64,000 bases of DNA from Thalassia testudinum (GCA_037157565.1 JAZHRO010000039.1:46128001-46192000); one strand, 5' to 3'. Positions 44,258 to 56,309 are shown, counted from the stretch's first letter. Notes: a model not told the origin generated them from the letters alone. Made by a program: numbers and translations.

Positions 44258-46960
44258 TGTTATGAACAGGACATCAGGCGTCGTTTAAGACGTCTGGGAA
44301 GTGTCCCAGATGTCTGGAAGCCTTCCCAGACGTCTGGTATTAAATTTTTTCGACGTACGGGTTCACGTCTGCGCGCATGCGCGCACAGGCTGAACCCGCC
44401 ACCCTCCTCTTTCCTCTCCCTCCTTCCAGACGTCGTTTTTCCTCCTCTCTCCCCGCGGATGCCTTACAAAAACGCTTCCCCTCACCCTCACTCCACCGCC
44501 TTCTTCTTCTTCTTCTCCCTGTCTACGAGAGAGCGCGCGGGCGAGATCAGCAGTAGCGACTTCTGCGGGTGTGTGGAGAGGAGCCGTTGCGAGCGGAAGA
44601 AGGGGCTCGACTGCGAGGGGCGAGCTTGCCGGGGCAGCTAGAGCCGGTCGGCGGGAGAGAAGCGAGCGTGGGGTGCCACGGAGGAGCTGCAGCAGCTCAG
44701 GCAGCAGGCGGACGCGGCGCGGCACGGCCATGCGCTGCGGGCGGATAGTGAAAAGAGTCCTGATTCTGGGAAAATTTCCTAGAATCAGACGTCTGGACTT
44801 ACATCCAGACGATGCATAAGACGTTTGGAGGAAGGACCAGACGTCTGACTGGTATAATGTTTGTTATCTTCTCCTTTCGCGTGTACGGCCATGTAGCCGT
44901 CCACCGAGTTCTTCTGCACCCCTTCGTGATGAGAGCGAGTGTGTGCGTGTGCAGGATTTGTTCGGGAGGGCGCGAGGGCTCGCCATCCCACACAGATCAG
45001 ACGTCTAGGCACAGCACCAGACGATGGGCAGGGCCTCCAGACGTTCGGGGTGACAATCGGACATCTGGAAACTAAGTCCATACGGTCCAGCCGACTTCTG
45101 GACGTTTGAAGGGCTATGCAGACCAAGGTATGACCTGAGCGACCTTTTAAGACGTCTGGAGGAAGTTCCAGATGTTTGATTTTGGACAGACTCGTCGTTT
45201 TTGACCCATTTAGGGTCCGTTCGGAGTCCGTTTTCCGCGTTTGAAGTTTCGTTCTTCCCAGATTTATTTCCTCTACTTGTGTTACAGTAATTGTATACTG
45301 TTCTGAGTAGCTCCTTGTCTTTGATCCTTGTATTAGGACCCCGTTCCGTTGCGGCTCTGGGGTTGCGGAGGCGCGCAGGATTGCCGACCACGCCCCCAAT
45401 ACTTCCAGTTTTGCGGGTAGAGTGGCCTTTTAAATTATTTATAAATTATGGAATAACTAATAGAGTCTAGGGCATTGCATGAACCCTAGGGCGGAAAAAT
45501 TAGATTGAATGATAGATCCTAGGGTATTGCATGAATCTTAGGACTGGAAAACTAGATTGAATGATAGATCCTAGGGTATGGCATGAATCCTAGGACTGGA
45601 AAACTAGTTGAATATATAAACATTGCAGTCTTGGAAAAGTAGAAAGGAAACGATAACTGCCTGTAGATTGGTTAACAGCTGCCTGTTATGAATGGATAAT
45701 TACGATTGAGAACATGAATTATATGGATATAAAGCTGGAATGGTGAAACCTAAATTAGCTGAATTAAAAGAACATGAACCCTACGGGGAATTAGGAGTAG
45801 AACTCCTGGAAAGTGAATGGAATAGAATTGGGGAAGTGAGCTGGCCCTTGAGTACAGAGTACCAAGGAGAGCAACTATCCCCCTGTTTAGTGCAGAGCGG
45901 AGCTAGCCGCCCCAGGGACCCGGGGTTAGGTCTGGCTACTTTGTACCGACTGTTGGCCCTCGTGTACACAGTATCGAGGAGAGCTACTAGTGTAGGGAGA
46001 GCACTAGCTACCCCACGGGTCCCGGGGTTCTGCTAGCCCTCCTATACCGACTTGTTAGGCCCACTGGGGAAACCAGGGTAGTCAGGCGAGGGTGCGCGGA
46101 CTGTGGAGGGGCAAGACCCCTGTTTGGTTACTGTGGAGGGGCTGGACCCCTGTTACTGAGAGGGCTCTACCCTATACTGGCTCCGTGCTGTGCTTTGGGT
46201 GCACCCGTTAACGGAAACGACTAACCGCGTGCCAGTGCAGGGTAGCTACCCGTGCGCTTATCGCGCATGCCGTAGTCACCATTACGTCTGTCAGCGACCT
46301 TGGGGTGGTTGACTGAGGGTAGGACCACCACGGGGGACTCTCCCGGTCAGGAGAGCACCACATGTTACTTCTACTTTTCGGAAAAGACTGCAATTAAGAT
46401 CGTTCCTACGAGGAACATTCGAGATCAAGAGAAGGATCTGAGAAGTAATTCAATAGTGAATAAATGGAAAAAGATTAAAGCAAGAAATTATAAATATAAC
46501 AACTACTGTCCACCTTACTGCTTCGTAGCTTTTAGTTGCCACTCTACTCAGCGTTTCGCTGACGTGTCACCTTTGTTACCTTTTCAGGACTAGGTGTTGA
46601 GGAGCTAGAGTCGGCGGCTGCAAAGGGCGCTGGGCCTAGTAGAGCCTAGTAGTGTCACTTGTAGTATGCACTGTACTTTTTTTTTGCTGTTGTTGTGAGT
46701 AGTTTCTATTACCCCTGTACTCTTTTCATTGCAAGCTTCAAGTTTATGTACATGTTTAATTCTCTACTGTTGTGGTGGTGTATACTATAGTATTTCTTTT
46801 CTTTACTGCTGTATTTTGTTACTGCTAGTTATATACATGGTGAATGTGGTTTATTTTACTGCTCTTTTGGTTACTTTCTAGTTGGACGACTAGGTCTTGG
46901 GATCAGTTGAGTCGGTCCGATTCTCGTGTCTCGTAGGGATTCGGGAATCGGGTCGTTACA
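44258..46960 (+). repeat. Chromovirus 3' LTR, complete (about 2.7 kb)
   Basis: Starts TGTTATGAACAGG and ends GGGTCGTTACA, giving short inverted ends. The 5' third is studded with CAGACGTCTGG-type motifs (44287, 44327, 44785, 44838, 44997 and 45151). The middle is GC-rich. The 3' part contains the blocks that identify copies at 1-3292, 38411-41151 and the relics at 26250-28850. A short tandem of 'agattgaatgatagatcctagggtat' units occurs at 45500-45600. Confidence 0.88.
45455..45610. repeat. Short tandem repeat in the chromovirus LTR
   Basis: Roughly two to three units of about 65 bp containing CCTAGGGTATNGCATGAATC and GGACTGGAAAACTAG. It is present in this LTR copy but not obvious in the others. 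Confidence 0.7.
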
Positions 46961-47640
46961 AATTCCAACAAGAGAATCGAGCTAGTACGGGTGCTAATCA
47001 TTAGTACCGGTACCTATTGTCAAAAGCAGGCTCTACTTCACCCAACAAGTACCGGTACTGATGATGGGTATCGGTACCATCTGGTACCCGACGTGAAATA
47101 CAATGTAGCAGCAGGTGTGATTTAAGGAAAGGGAGAAACATGATGTAAAATGAACCATGATATCAAGATCTACTTAGGGAATGAGAGAATACCTAGAGTA
47201 GAGACTTGGAGGAGATCCTTCTTCTTCTCCTTGGCTAGGGTTTGGAGAGGATCTTGAAGAAAATGGGAACTAGGTTTTGGAAAGAATAAAATGAGGCAAG
47301 TGTTTGCACTTGACCTCTTTTATATGGGATTAGTCATGTGTTAGTCACATAACCACTTAAGTGGTTGAGAAAAATATCAATGAACAACTTAGGTATTGAA
47401 AAATAATGTAGTCAATATCCTAAGTTAAGCAACCATATTACAAACAACACCTTGACATTTCCAAAAATTTGGAAATATTACAGTATACCCCTTTTTGACA
47501 AAAGTAGGTAAATTACAGTTGAACCCTCAAGGATTTTTTTAATTACAAACAAGTTATAAAGTAATCAATCTTTTAATTTTGAATTTCTTTAATTATACAA
47601 AGTCCCAATTTTCTTTTTATAAAGCAGAATCTCTCTTCTA
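46961..47640 (-). other. SIRE-element spacer with GTACCGGTAC-type repeats, no ORF
   Basis: 46985-47095 has several AGTACCGGTACY words like those in the element's own LTR at 52830-53215. The rest is AT-rich and non-coding. It may be the normal pol-to-extra-ORF spacer or a stray LTR piece. Confidence 0.45.
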
Positions 47641-50600
47641 CAAGAGGTTTTGTAAAAATGTCTGCCAATTGATTTTGTGTGTCTATAAATTCTAACTAAA
47701 TGGCACTTTGAAGTACATTATCTCTAAAAAAATGATGTCATACATCTATGTGTTTGGTACGTGAATGATGTACTGGATTTTTAGATAAATTAATTACGCT
47801 TGTACTATCACATAGAATTTTAGATTAAGCAAAAGATAATCCAAGACAAGACAAAGTCTATCTCATCAAAATGACCTGAAAGCAAGCACATAAAACAGCA
47901 ATATATTCTACTTCAGTCGCAGAAAGTGAAACACATGTCTGTTTTTTATAGAACCATGAAACTAGAGATTATCCAATAAAATGCCAAGTGTTGCTAGTGC
48001 TCTTTCGGTCTGTCCGACTTCTTGCATAATCTGCATCACTGTAGGATAATAAATCTAAGGTCTATGCTTTAGGATAAAAGAGACCAAGATCTCTTATGTT
48101 ATTTAGCTATCTAAATATTCTTTTTACTGCATTTAAATGAGATTCCTTGGATTCGGATTGGAATCTCGCACATAAACATGTAGCAAAAATAATATCAGGT
48201 CCAGAGGATGTAAGGTATAGTAGTCTAGTGAACCTATCATATCCCGGTATTTCTTTTCATCTACCTTCTTGTCGGATAAATCTTCACCAAGAGAAGTAGA
48301 TGGAGTAATTGGAGTCTCTTTTCCATTTACTTTTTCAAAGTCAAACTTCTTGAGAATTTCACGAACATATTTGTTTGACTAATGTAAATACCTGTGTCTA
48401 ATTGTTGGATATGGAGGCCTAAAAAGAATATGAGTTCACCCATCATACTCATTTCAAACTCAGTCTTTATAGTCTCACAAAAATGCTGACACAGGGGCTC
48501 CTTGGTTGATCCAAATATAATATCGTCGATGTATATTTAAACCAACATGATGTCATTTCCTTCTTTTACAAAAAGAGTTAAATCAACAACTCCAATTCTA
48601 TATCCATGCTGGAGAACGAAGGACCTAAGTCTATCATACCAGGCTCTAGGAGCTTGTTTAAGTCCATATAATGCCTTATTGAGCTTGAATACATACTCTG
48701 GGTGTGCTGGGTCCTCGAACCTGAGAGGCTGATGAACATAAACTTCTTCCTTGATATGTCTATTAAGAAAAGCGCTCTTGACATCCATTTGAAATAACTT
48801 GAAGCCCTTTGCACTTGCAAAGGCAAGTAGCATCCATATGGACTCCAAGCGAGCAACATGAGCAAATGTCTCATCAAAGTCAATTCCCTTCGGTTGGTTA
48901 TAGCCTTTAGTTACAGGTCTGGTTTTATTCTTGATTACTGATCTAGATTCATCCAATTTATTTTGGAACACCCACTTGGTTCCAATAATGGAATTACCCT
49001 CAGGAGCGGGTATAAAGTCCCATACATTGTTTCTTGTAAATTGGAGTAGCTCCTCCTAAATAGCTACAACCCATGATTCATCCTTTAATGACTCATCAAC
49101 TTTCTTAGGTTCAAGTTGAGAAACAAAAGCATTAAGGACAAATCAGGTATAAAATGAGATCAGATTTTTACACCTTGTTCAATATCACCTATAAATTGAC
49201 CTTGAGGGTGATCCTTGTGGTGTACCCATTCTTTTGGAAGATCATGTGCATTTCGTGTATCTTCCATTTTTGATACATTGATGAAGGGGGTATCCTCATC
49301 ATCAGACTCTAGATGATTTGGTTCTGGTTCTCCTAAAGTTGTTTCATCAAATGAAACATGTAGGGATTCTTCTACAACAAAAGTCCTTTTATTAAAGACT
49401 CGATAAGCTTTACTTTTTGCTGAATAGCCAATAAAAATGCCTTCATCACCTTTAGCATCAAACTTATCAAGTCGATCTCGGGTGTTTAATATATAACATC
49501 GACTTCCAAACACCCTAAAATATGAAATCCTAGGAGACTTCTCATAATAAAGCTCATATGGAGTTTTCTTAATAATAGGCCTTAAGAGAGTTTTATTAAG
49601 AACATAACATGCCGTATTAATGGCTTCAGCTCAGAAATATTTTTGAAGCCCAGACTCCAAGAACAAAGTTTAGGCGCATTCTTGTAGAGTGCAATTCTTG
49701 CACTCTACAACACCATTTTTAGATGGTGCCCGAGGAAATGAAAATTCATGGGATATGCCAGATTTGGCACAAAAACTTGAAAATTTTTCATTTTCAAATT
49801 CACCCCCCATGATCAATCCTAAGTCTAAGAATTGAAGATGAATTTTCCTTTTGAAGCCTTCGAGCAAGACTCAGGAAGGAGTCAAATGAGTCATCTTTAT
49901 GTTTGAAGAAGATGACCTAAGTGAACCTTCACAAGTCATTAACAATAACTAGGCAAAATTTTGATCCATTTAAGATTCTCAAATTGTGTTGGCCCAAATA
50001 GATTAAGGTGTAACAATTCTAAAGAACGTATAGTTGAAACTAAGTTTTTTGGTTTAAAAGAAGCTTTTTGCATTTTTCTGAGTTCACAAGATTTACACAA
50101 TGCATCATTTCTATAAGTCAGTTTGGGTAGGCCCTTTACTCATTTTTGGCTAACTTATTTAAATGTTTATGATTTATGTGACCTAGCCTACAGTGCCATA
50201 AATCCACCTCAACATGAGTGGCAAGCAGACATTTCACAAATTTCTCTTGTGAAAAATGAAGAGCATAGATATTTTCCTATCTAAAACCTTCAATTAGAAT
50301 TATATTAGTTCCTTATTTTAGTATTTTAAATCCAATTTTTGTGAACAATACATCACAACCATTATCACATATTTGACTAACACTAAGCGGGTTATGTTGT
50401 AAATTCTCTACTAAAAGTACATTTTGTACCTACATAGATGAATTACCTATTGTATCTTCACCAATAATGCTACACCATTTGTTGTCACCTAATTTGACGT
50501 GTCCTCCATCTTGAATTCTCGTCTATTTGATAAAGAGGTCGGAGTGTCCCGTCATGTGCTTAGAGCACCTATTGTCTAGGATCCACCTATCTTTCTTGAC

Positions 50601-50832
50601 TTGCAAAACAATTTAATACATCTGATTTTGGTACCCATTTTCTTTTAGGTTCTTGATGGTTAGTTCCCTTCAAATCCTTATATTTATAGATCACTTTTGT
50701 TTTGGATATATAATTCTTGGGATTCTTGACCTTTTGGTAAATCCATGCATGCCCAGCTGCATGTGATTTATTTTGTGTATTCTTTTTACCATGAAATTTT
50801 GCTTTCAATGCATTACAAAATTCAGTATTCAA
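47641..50832 (-). pseudogene. SIRE-type copia pol (protease, integrase, RT, RNase H)
   Basis: Minus-strand order: a basic linker then WILDNRCSKHMTG (about 50590-50545; family WILDSGCSRHMTG, so the protease DSG is altered); an integrase zinc region with LWHCRLGHINHKHLNKL near 50190-50140; FENEKFSSFCAKSGISHEFSFPRAP..NGVVE (about 49805-49690), the integrase core; FGSRCYILNTRDRLDKFD..EGIFIGYS near 49510-49430; RT from about 49000 with KLFQMDVKSAFLNRHIKEEVYV and NKALYGLKQAPRAWYDRL; a stop then IYIDDIIFGST, the catalytic box, at about 48530-48500; and an RNase H relic to 47640. Many frameshifts. Confidence 0.88.
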
Positions 50833-50874
50833 TCTAGTGGTTGTTTTAAGGTTGTTTAAAGTTCCCTCAAAATT

Positions 50875-52132
50875 TTAAAAAATATCCTCCGATTTTACTA
50901 TTTTTGCATGCAATTGTGAATTAGTGTCTTTTGCTATATCTAACTCTATTTCTAAATATGATTTTTCTATTTCCAAAGTTTTGCAGTTATTATTTAAAAC
51001 TTTATTTTCTTTTTTAATTAACCTAGCTTTGTAGTACAAGTCTTCATATTTTTGCAATAATTCAGTAAAAGTAACTTTAGAATTTACCTTATTTTCTGAC
51101 TTTCGTCGTTTGCCATCAAACGTAGATGAGCAACTTCATTTTCCTCGAATTCTTCAGAGGAGGATTCCATGTTAGAATCGCTGTCATCCCAAGTGGCTTT
51201 GTACACTTTTCTTGAGATCTTCTTACGATTAACTTTATCTTTCTTCTTTTCTTCCTTTTTCTTTTTGATCATTGGACAATTTTTTCGTATGTGTCCCTTT
51301 TTCTTGCATTCAAAACAAATTATGTCATTCAAAAGTTTATTTACTCTTTTACCTTGCTTTCAGATGAATCATCGAAATCTTCTTCTTAGAAGAGCAAGCT
51401 TTTCTTCTTCATCGGAGTTGGTGTCTTCAAGATCTGAGTCTTCCTTTAGAGCTTAAAACACAAGCTCTTTCTTCTTGCTTACTGATCTCTCTTAGTTTTT
51501 CTTCATATTCTCCAGTTGGACCTCATAGGCCATGAGGCTTCCAATTAGATCATTAAGAGAAAGGACTGAATGGTCCTTTGCCTCTTGAATCGCCGTTGAC
51601 TTCGAAGACCAGTCGCTTGTAAGAGATCTTAAGATCTTCCTTACAAGTTGTTCTTCAGTGAACTTCACTCCCAAATTCCTCATAGGGTTGGTGATGTCTC
51701 CAAACCTCGTGTACATCGCCTTGATTGTTTCACCTTTCACCATCCTGAAACACTCATAGATTTCTGTTAGAATTGATATGTGTGTATCTTTTACCTTGTT
51801 AGTACCTTCGTAGGTGACTTGCAGCGCGTTCTATATCTCGTATGCAGATTCGCAAGCCAAGATACGGTTAAACTCCTCCTTTGATAATGCATAATACAAT
51901 GCGTTCATCGCCTTTACGTTGTTCACGATCTTTTTTTCTGATCTGCCATCCATGCTACTCCTTCTTGTGGCTCCGGATCAATGTACCTCTCTTGAATGAG
52001 GGCCCATGATTCCTCATCCATCACCTTGAGAAAGACTTGCATCCTCCTCTTTCAGTACCCATAGTCTGTCTCATCGAAATAGGGAGGACGTGTGGATGAC
52101 TGGCCTTCGGGGCACTTAGTTGATGATGCCAT
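50875..52132 (-). pseudogene. SIRE-type copia Gag
   Basis: It starts with ATG at 52132, 32 bases inside the priming site, with PPYFDETDYGY and, beyond a stop, RRMQVFLKVMDEESWALIQ, the usual SIRE Gag beginning. A later fragment (51743-51492) reads ...MYTRFGDITNPMRNLG..FTEEQLVRKILRSL. A CCHC knuckle, CFECKKKGHIRKNCP, lies near 51315-51270, followed by Lys-rich and Asp/Ser/Glu-rich tracts. A Leu/Glu/Lys coiled coil follows (51057-50875). Gag builds the particle and its knuckle binds RNA. Several stops and frameshifts. Confidence 0.85.
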
Positions 52133-52163
52133 TGTGAGTGAGATTTTTTACTTCTTCTAGCTA

Positions 52164-52178
52164 CCTGCTCTGATACCA
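52164..52178 (-). promoter_or_regulatory. Primer binding site, tRNA-iMet type, of the SIRE element
   Basis: The minus strand reads TGGTATCAGAGCAGG two bases after the LTR terminus, complementary to the plant initiator-Met tRNA 3' end. Confidence 0.9.
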
Positions 52179-52180
52179 CC

Positions 52181-53564
52181 TGTAGGATCTAAAGGGCATT
52201 GGCACACTAAAAGGGGGGGATGAGTAGTGTGGTAAACAAAAATTATGCAAATAAAGCAAACCACAAAATATAACACCAGATGTATAGTGGCTCCCTTCAC
52301 TTGGATACTCCACTACCGAAGTCTCCCGATTTAGGATTTTTAACCCGATTCCTTCAACCCGTAGAGAATCAATTTATTATAAATAAAGGTAATTAACGGG
52401 TTACCTCAACCCAATTAGAAGATTAAATAAGAACAGAAAGATATAGGTGTAAGCAAGAGACAATATAGCCTACAACTAAGTTTCTAAGTCTCCAACAAGA
52501 ATTTTCTTAATAGAAAGTTTATATACTAATCTAGCGAAAAATACTAAAGCAAAAAATAATGATTTTACGATGAAGGATGAGTTCGCCTGAAAAGACCTAT
52601 TGCAAAGAGTGAATCGCCTTGAAGAGAATGCAACAAATCAACCACCCTTGCAGCTAGAATTGAGAAATATGGAATTATGAGTAAGGAGATTTTTTAAGCT
52701 TGTGTTATGTGCAAATGACACGCACAAGGTATTTATATAAGCCACTAAACACCTTTCCTACAATTACTAGCTGTTAGGGGCAAAATGGGAAGATTAGAGA
52801 TAGATTTAATTGCAAAATAGCCGTTCAGATTAGACTCAGTGGTTAGTTGGTATTGATACTAAAGTTGTGGTACCGATACTGACTGCTCATAGTTAACTAG
52901 CAGACAACCCAACAGAGCCTGGGTACCAGTACTCAATGCTTACAGTTGAGTACCAACGTAGTCACTAGGTACCAGTACTCATGATAAGTACCGGTACTTG
53001 TGACTCATAGATTCGGGTCAAGATATAAACTGTGACCTACATGTACTGGTACTTGTAAGGTCCAGGCACTTCCCAAGTCTTCAAACTGTGAGCACCTAGT
53101 ACCAATACTCACCATGAGTACTAGTATTTGTTGTTCACAGTTTGGGACTAACACCCAAACCTATGCCTAGCTGATATCGGTACTAGTGAACAGTACCGGT
53201 ACTTGCAACAAGTACCTTTAATAAGTTTTGTTCATCAATCTAAGTGATATTTGAATGCAAATATACAATCAATATGATAACGAAATGATATTAGTTTTTC
53301 AAACGAATAATAGAATGAGAGTATGAATCCTAATTATCTCCATTTTGATTTTAACTCCTTGATCATTTTTCTTGTTAGGAGACGTACAAATTCTAGATTA
53401 CAAGAACAATATAAAATCAGTCTTCATTCTTCATGCCATCACCACTTCTTTCATACTTCCTAGATCCTGTGATGTCCTGTAAACGACACTTCATAAACTC
53501 ATTAGAATTAAAATAGTTTTGTTAACACCAAAACATAAAAGAGAAGTGAAACTAGGTTCCAACA
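52181..53564 (-). repeat. SIRE-type copia 5' LTR
   Basis: 1384 bp, starting TGTTGGAACC and ending TCCTACA on the minus strand. The U3 half contains many variants of the near-palindrome AGTACCGGTACT spread over 52830-53215. It has no coding content. Confidence 0.88.
52835..53215. repeat. Dispersed AGTACCGGTACT-type palindromes in the copia LTR
   Basis: About ten copies of GTACYRGTACT-like words (for example GGTACCAGTACTC, AGTACCGGTACTTG, TGTACTGGTACTTG), irregularly spaced. They contain GTAC cores and are self-complementary. Confidence 0.8.
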
Positions 53565-53838
53565 TTATCTTCTGGGGTCAACAAATCTTTGGGTAGGCTT
53601 GGGGTCTAAGAAACCTTTGTTGGTGACCCAAAACAACGGTTGACTAGAATCTGATAGGACGAAGAGGTCTTTATCTTAGTTGATACTAGAGAACCACTGT
53701 GTCTAAATCTTATGATTTGAGCTTATTCTCCGAGGGTTGATTAAATGAGGGTAGCTTGACTTCTGCATCGTCTAGAGGATTGTTCTCAGTATCACATTGT
53801 TTTACTCAGGACTAGTGAAACTTAGGCATTGGGGAATT
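53565..53838 (+). promoter_or_regulatory. 3' internal end and polypurine tract of a Tat/Athila-like element
   Basis: It ends GGACTAGTGAAACTTAGGC then ATTGGGGAATT directly before TGATGAGTCC. This is the same GACTAG...G-rich arrangement seen before LTR A, so 53839 starts a 3' LTR in plus orientation. Confidence 0.65.
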
Positions 53839-54850
53839 TGATGAGTCCACTTTAGTGAACTATAATTAAGCCTAAATTAACTAATTCTCGTGTCTAGGAT
53901 GCATTAGTATGTGCATTTACTTGTAGAATAGTTGCATGCATTAAAATTTAGGTTTGCATAAGTTTTCTTACATTACAAAATTTGTTATGCAATATAAATA
54001 ATGTGTGTGTTTATTTTGGTTGTAGGAATAAATAGAGAAGATGAACCATGGCTCCATTCACATTTTTCCACATGAAGAGGAGGAGGATAACCCTAATCCT
54101 ATCCCTAGAACCTTAGGACAACCTAATCCTAGAGCCAAAACCCAGGACAACACTATCCCTATCCCTATCCCTACCATCCACAAACCTTATCTACCTATTC
54201 ATATCCCTATTCCACTAGCCCTAACCCAATTCTCGTTTCAATTCCCTAAGTAGGCTCATACAAACCTAATTAGACTCAACCCCACTTAATTAGACTTGAA
54301 CCTAAACCAACCTAGGTTGACCCAACCCATTTGAACCTAGACCCACATCCGTTCCACCAAATAAAAAGCCAAAAACCCTAGCTGTCTCTTAATTCCTCAT
54401 CATTCTCTTCCGCTTTACCACTCCACCAACAAAGAAAGAAGAGAGAAGAAAAGAGGGTGTGCCCTCTTCTTCTTCCTCTTCCCCATGACCATGGCGTAAC
54501 CTCTCCACATACACTGTGCATCACCGCGTACATCATGCATCACCGTGAACTCACCGTGTCAACTACATTGTGGAGATTTCTTGCACACTCTCCACCTCCA
54601 TCAGCTCGGTGGTGATAACGCCGAGCCCCCGCACTGCAACTGCGACCGAGTCTTCGACCATCACTGCGCTCCGCACCACCAAGGAGGGGCTGCCCTCATG
54701 TGTTTGGATCTCTTTTCATCTCTGTTTTTGCACTTTATTTTGTTATCTAGTGCGAATCTTGATTTAATGTGAGATTGAATAAAAACATTTTGGGGGCTTA
54801 GTAGCAACACACATCTTATGGAAATACATTGGTAGAGGATGAGCTGAAGT
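53839..54850 (+). repeat. 3' LTR of a Tat/Athila-like element (host of the SIRE insertion)
   Basis: Starts TGATGAGTCCACTTTAGT like 37845. It includes a 'gttgtaggaataaatagagaagatg' segment and CCCTATCCCTATCCCTA repeats (54158-54175). A 70-codon Pro/Ile-rich ORF (54041-54253) is low complexity and not considered a gene. The end is uncertain; GTATG at 54849 may be the right target duplication but no CA terminus precedes it. Confidence 0.5.
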
Positions 54851-54854
54851 ATGG

Positions 54855-56309
54855 TAGAGTGTCTTTCTTATAAATGGCACTCATTGATCTTGTATGCATT
54901 AAATGAGTGCCTTGTGGTAAGGCGGAAGGGGTCGGTTGGATTGAAGGCTTAACAGTAATAAATGGCATCAATGGATTAGAATGTAATGACGAGATAAAAG
55001 TTGAAACATTATCACTGCCAAAGGCAGTTTCCTACTGCGGCTGAAATGCACATTCAGAAGGGGATTACTACTACAATTATGGTTCAATGGTTGAAGTAGA
55101 GACTTAAGGAGAATTATCTGATAGAGTAAGAAGATCTTGGGGCAATGGTAATAGTTCTCGACTAGTGTTTCATCAGTTGGCATTGAAACATTTGTCGGAG
55201 CACTATTCAATAAATAAAACGTGTCTTGCAATGATGATTTTGTCAGTGACTAGGTTGTAATAGTAATAGGCCATATAGTTTGGTATATATCCAATAAAAA
55301 TATGCAAAGTAGAGCGAGGTTGCAATTTGTGTTTATTGTATGGCCGTAGAAGTGGATAAGCCACGCAACCAAATATTTGTAAAAAAGAATAATCTAGTGT
55401 GGTTTGGAATAGCAGCTCAAAAGGTATATGCCCTTTGTTGATTGACGAAGGTATGATGTTAGTCAAATATGCAACTAAAACAATCGCATAAGACCATAAA
55501 CATAAAGGAACTTTGGCCTGTGTAAGAAGAGCAAAGGCCATCTTTGTCATATGCATGTTCTCATGCTCTGCAACACCATTTTGTTGAGGTGTATATGGAG
55601 ACGAAATACGATGAAAATGACTTGATTTTTTAGCCAAACATTTAACCACCAGTATTCGCCACCCCAATCAGTATCTAATGCCTTAATAGAAGTGTTAAAC
55701 TGTGTCCTCACATAGTTATGAAATTGAGAAAATAAGGAAGTGGTACAATGCATTTTTTATTATTAGTTGGTGGTAAATGTGTACAATGCACTTTTGATTG
55801 CATGCATGTATCACATATAGAAGTAGGCTTTGAAGATGTTGCTATAGGAAGCTGAAAACCAAATAAAAGTGGCTGCAAAATCTGATTATTAACATCATTG
55901 AGGCGATTATGTCATGTAGAATGTGAAACCTTCTGAAGATAGTTTCTTTAAGGTGCTGCAAATTGACGTTGCTTGGGAAGCAGCAGCTTGTAGAGCCCAC
56001 CTTTATTCTTGCCCTTGAGAAGTAAAGTGAAAATTAGTAGTCGTTATCCTTGGCAAAACATGGAATAGAAATTAAGTTCTTCTTAACATGAGGACCACGT
56101 AGAATATTTCTAAGATAGAGAGGTTGGGACGGAAGAGAATATGTAGAAGTACGAGTATGAGTAATGTTTGTTGTGTCACCATTAGCAAATTTGACAACAT
56201 CATCTCCTTGATGTTTAGTATTGATATCAAGGTTTGCTAGCTTATCAGTGACATGGTGGGTGGCTTCGGAGTTAGCATACCATATTTCTTCAGGAGATGT
56301 AGAAGCCAT
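54855..56309 (-). pseudogene. Copia polyprotein, protease and integrase part (upstream half of the element at 36683-37844)
   Basis: Minus strand: ATG at 56309, then IWYANSEATHHVTDKL (family WYADSGATHHVT; the protease D-S-G has become N-S-E), KNLISIPCFAKDN near 56060, a degraded zinc region around 55990-55790, integrase core TDWGGEYW (about 55670), SSPYTPQQNGVAEHEN and PLCLWSYAI (55610-55480), and FGCVAYPLLRPYNKHKLQPRS..FIGYIPN (55380-55270). The inter-domain linker HLMHTRSMSAIYKKDTL lies at about 54910-54860. About 130 codons of RT N-terminus are missing between here and 37844. Confidence 0.82.

Larger units (their letters stand above)
43044..46960 (+). mobile_element. Internally deleted Ty3-gypsy chromovirus (Tekay/Del type)
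   Basis: Order: 5' LTR fragment (43044-43366), integrase C-terminal half plus chromodomain (43366-44175), conserved TTTCGGGGATGAAACTT (44223-44240) and a complete 3' LTR (44258-46960). The 5' LTR breaks off within its own U5 and joins straight to integrase, so gag, protease, RT and RNase H are gone. No clean 5-bp target duplication is seen (CATGC before, AATTC after). It lies inside the SIRE-type element between RNase H and the extra ORF. Confidence 0.85.
41152..53564 (-). mobile_element. SIRE-type Ty1-copia retrotransposon with extra 3' ORF, interrupted by a chromovirus
   Basis: Minus-strand order: 5' LTR (53564-52181), initiator-Met priming site, gag (52132 on), protease, integrase, RT, RNase H (to about 47640), a spacer, [chromovirus insertion 46960-43044], an additional ORF (43031-41603), a polypurine tract (41325-41304) and a 3' LTR stub (41303-41152). 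The extra ORF between pol and the 3' LTR is typical of the SIRE/Maximus lineage. Stops in every domain show it is dead. Confidence 0.85.

Noticed and set aside
43044..46960. Target duplication for the chromovirus insertion
   Set aside because: The flanking pentamers CATGC and AATTC do not match, so none is claimed.
54041..54253. 70-codon ORF with ATG in an ATGAACCATGG context
   Set aside because: It is Pro/Ile low complexity encoded by a CCCTAT repeat inside an LTR, with no homologue pattern.
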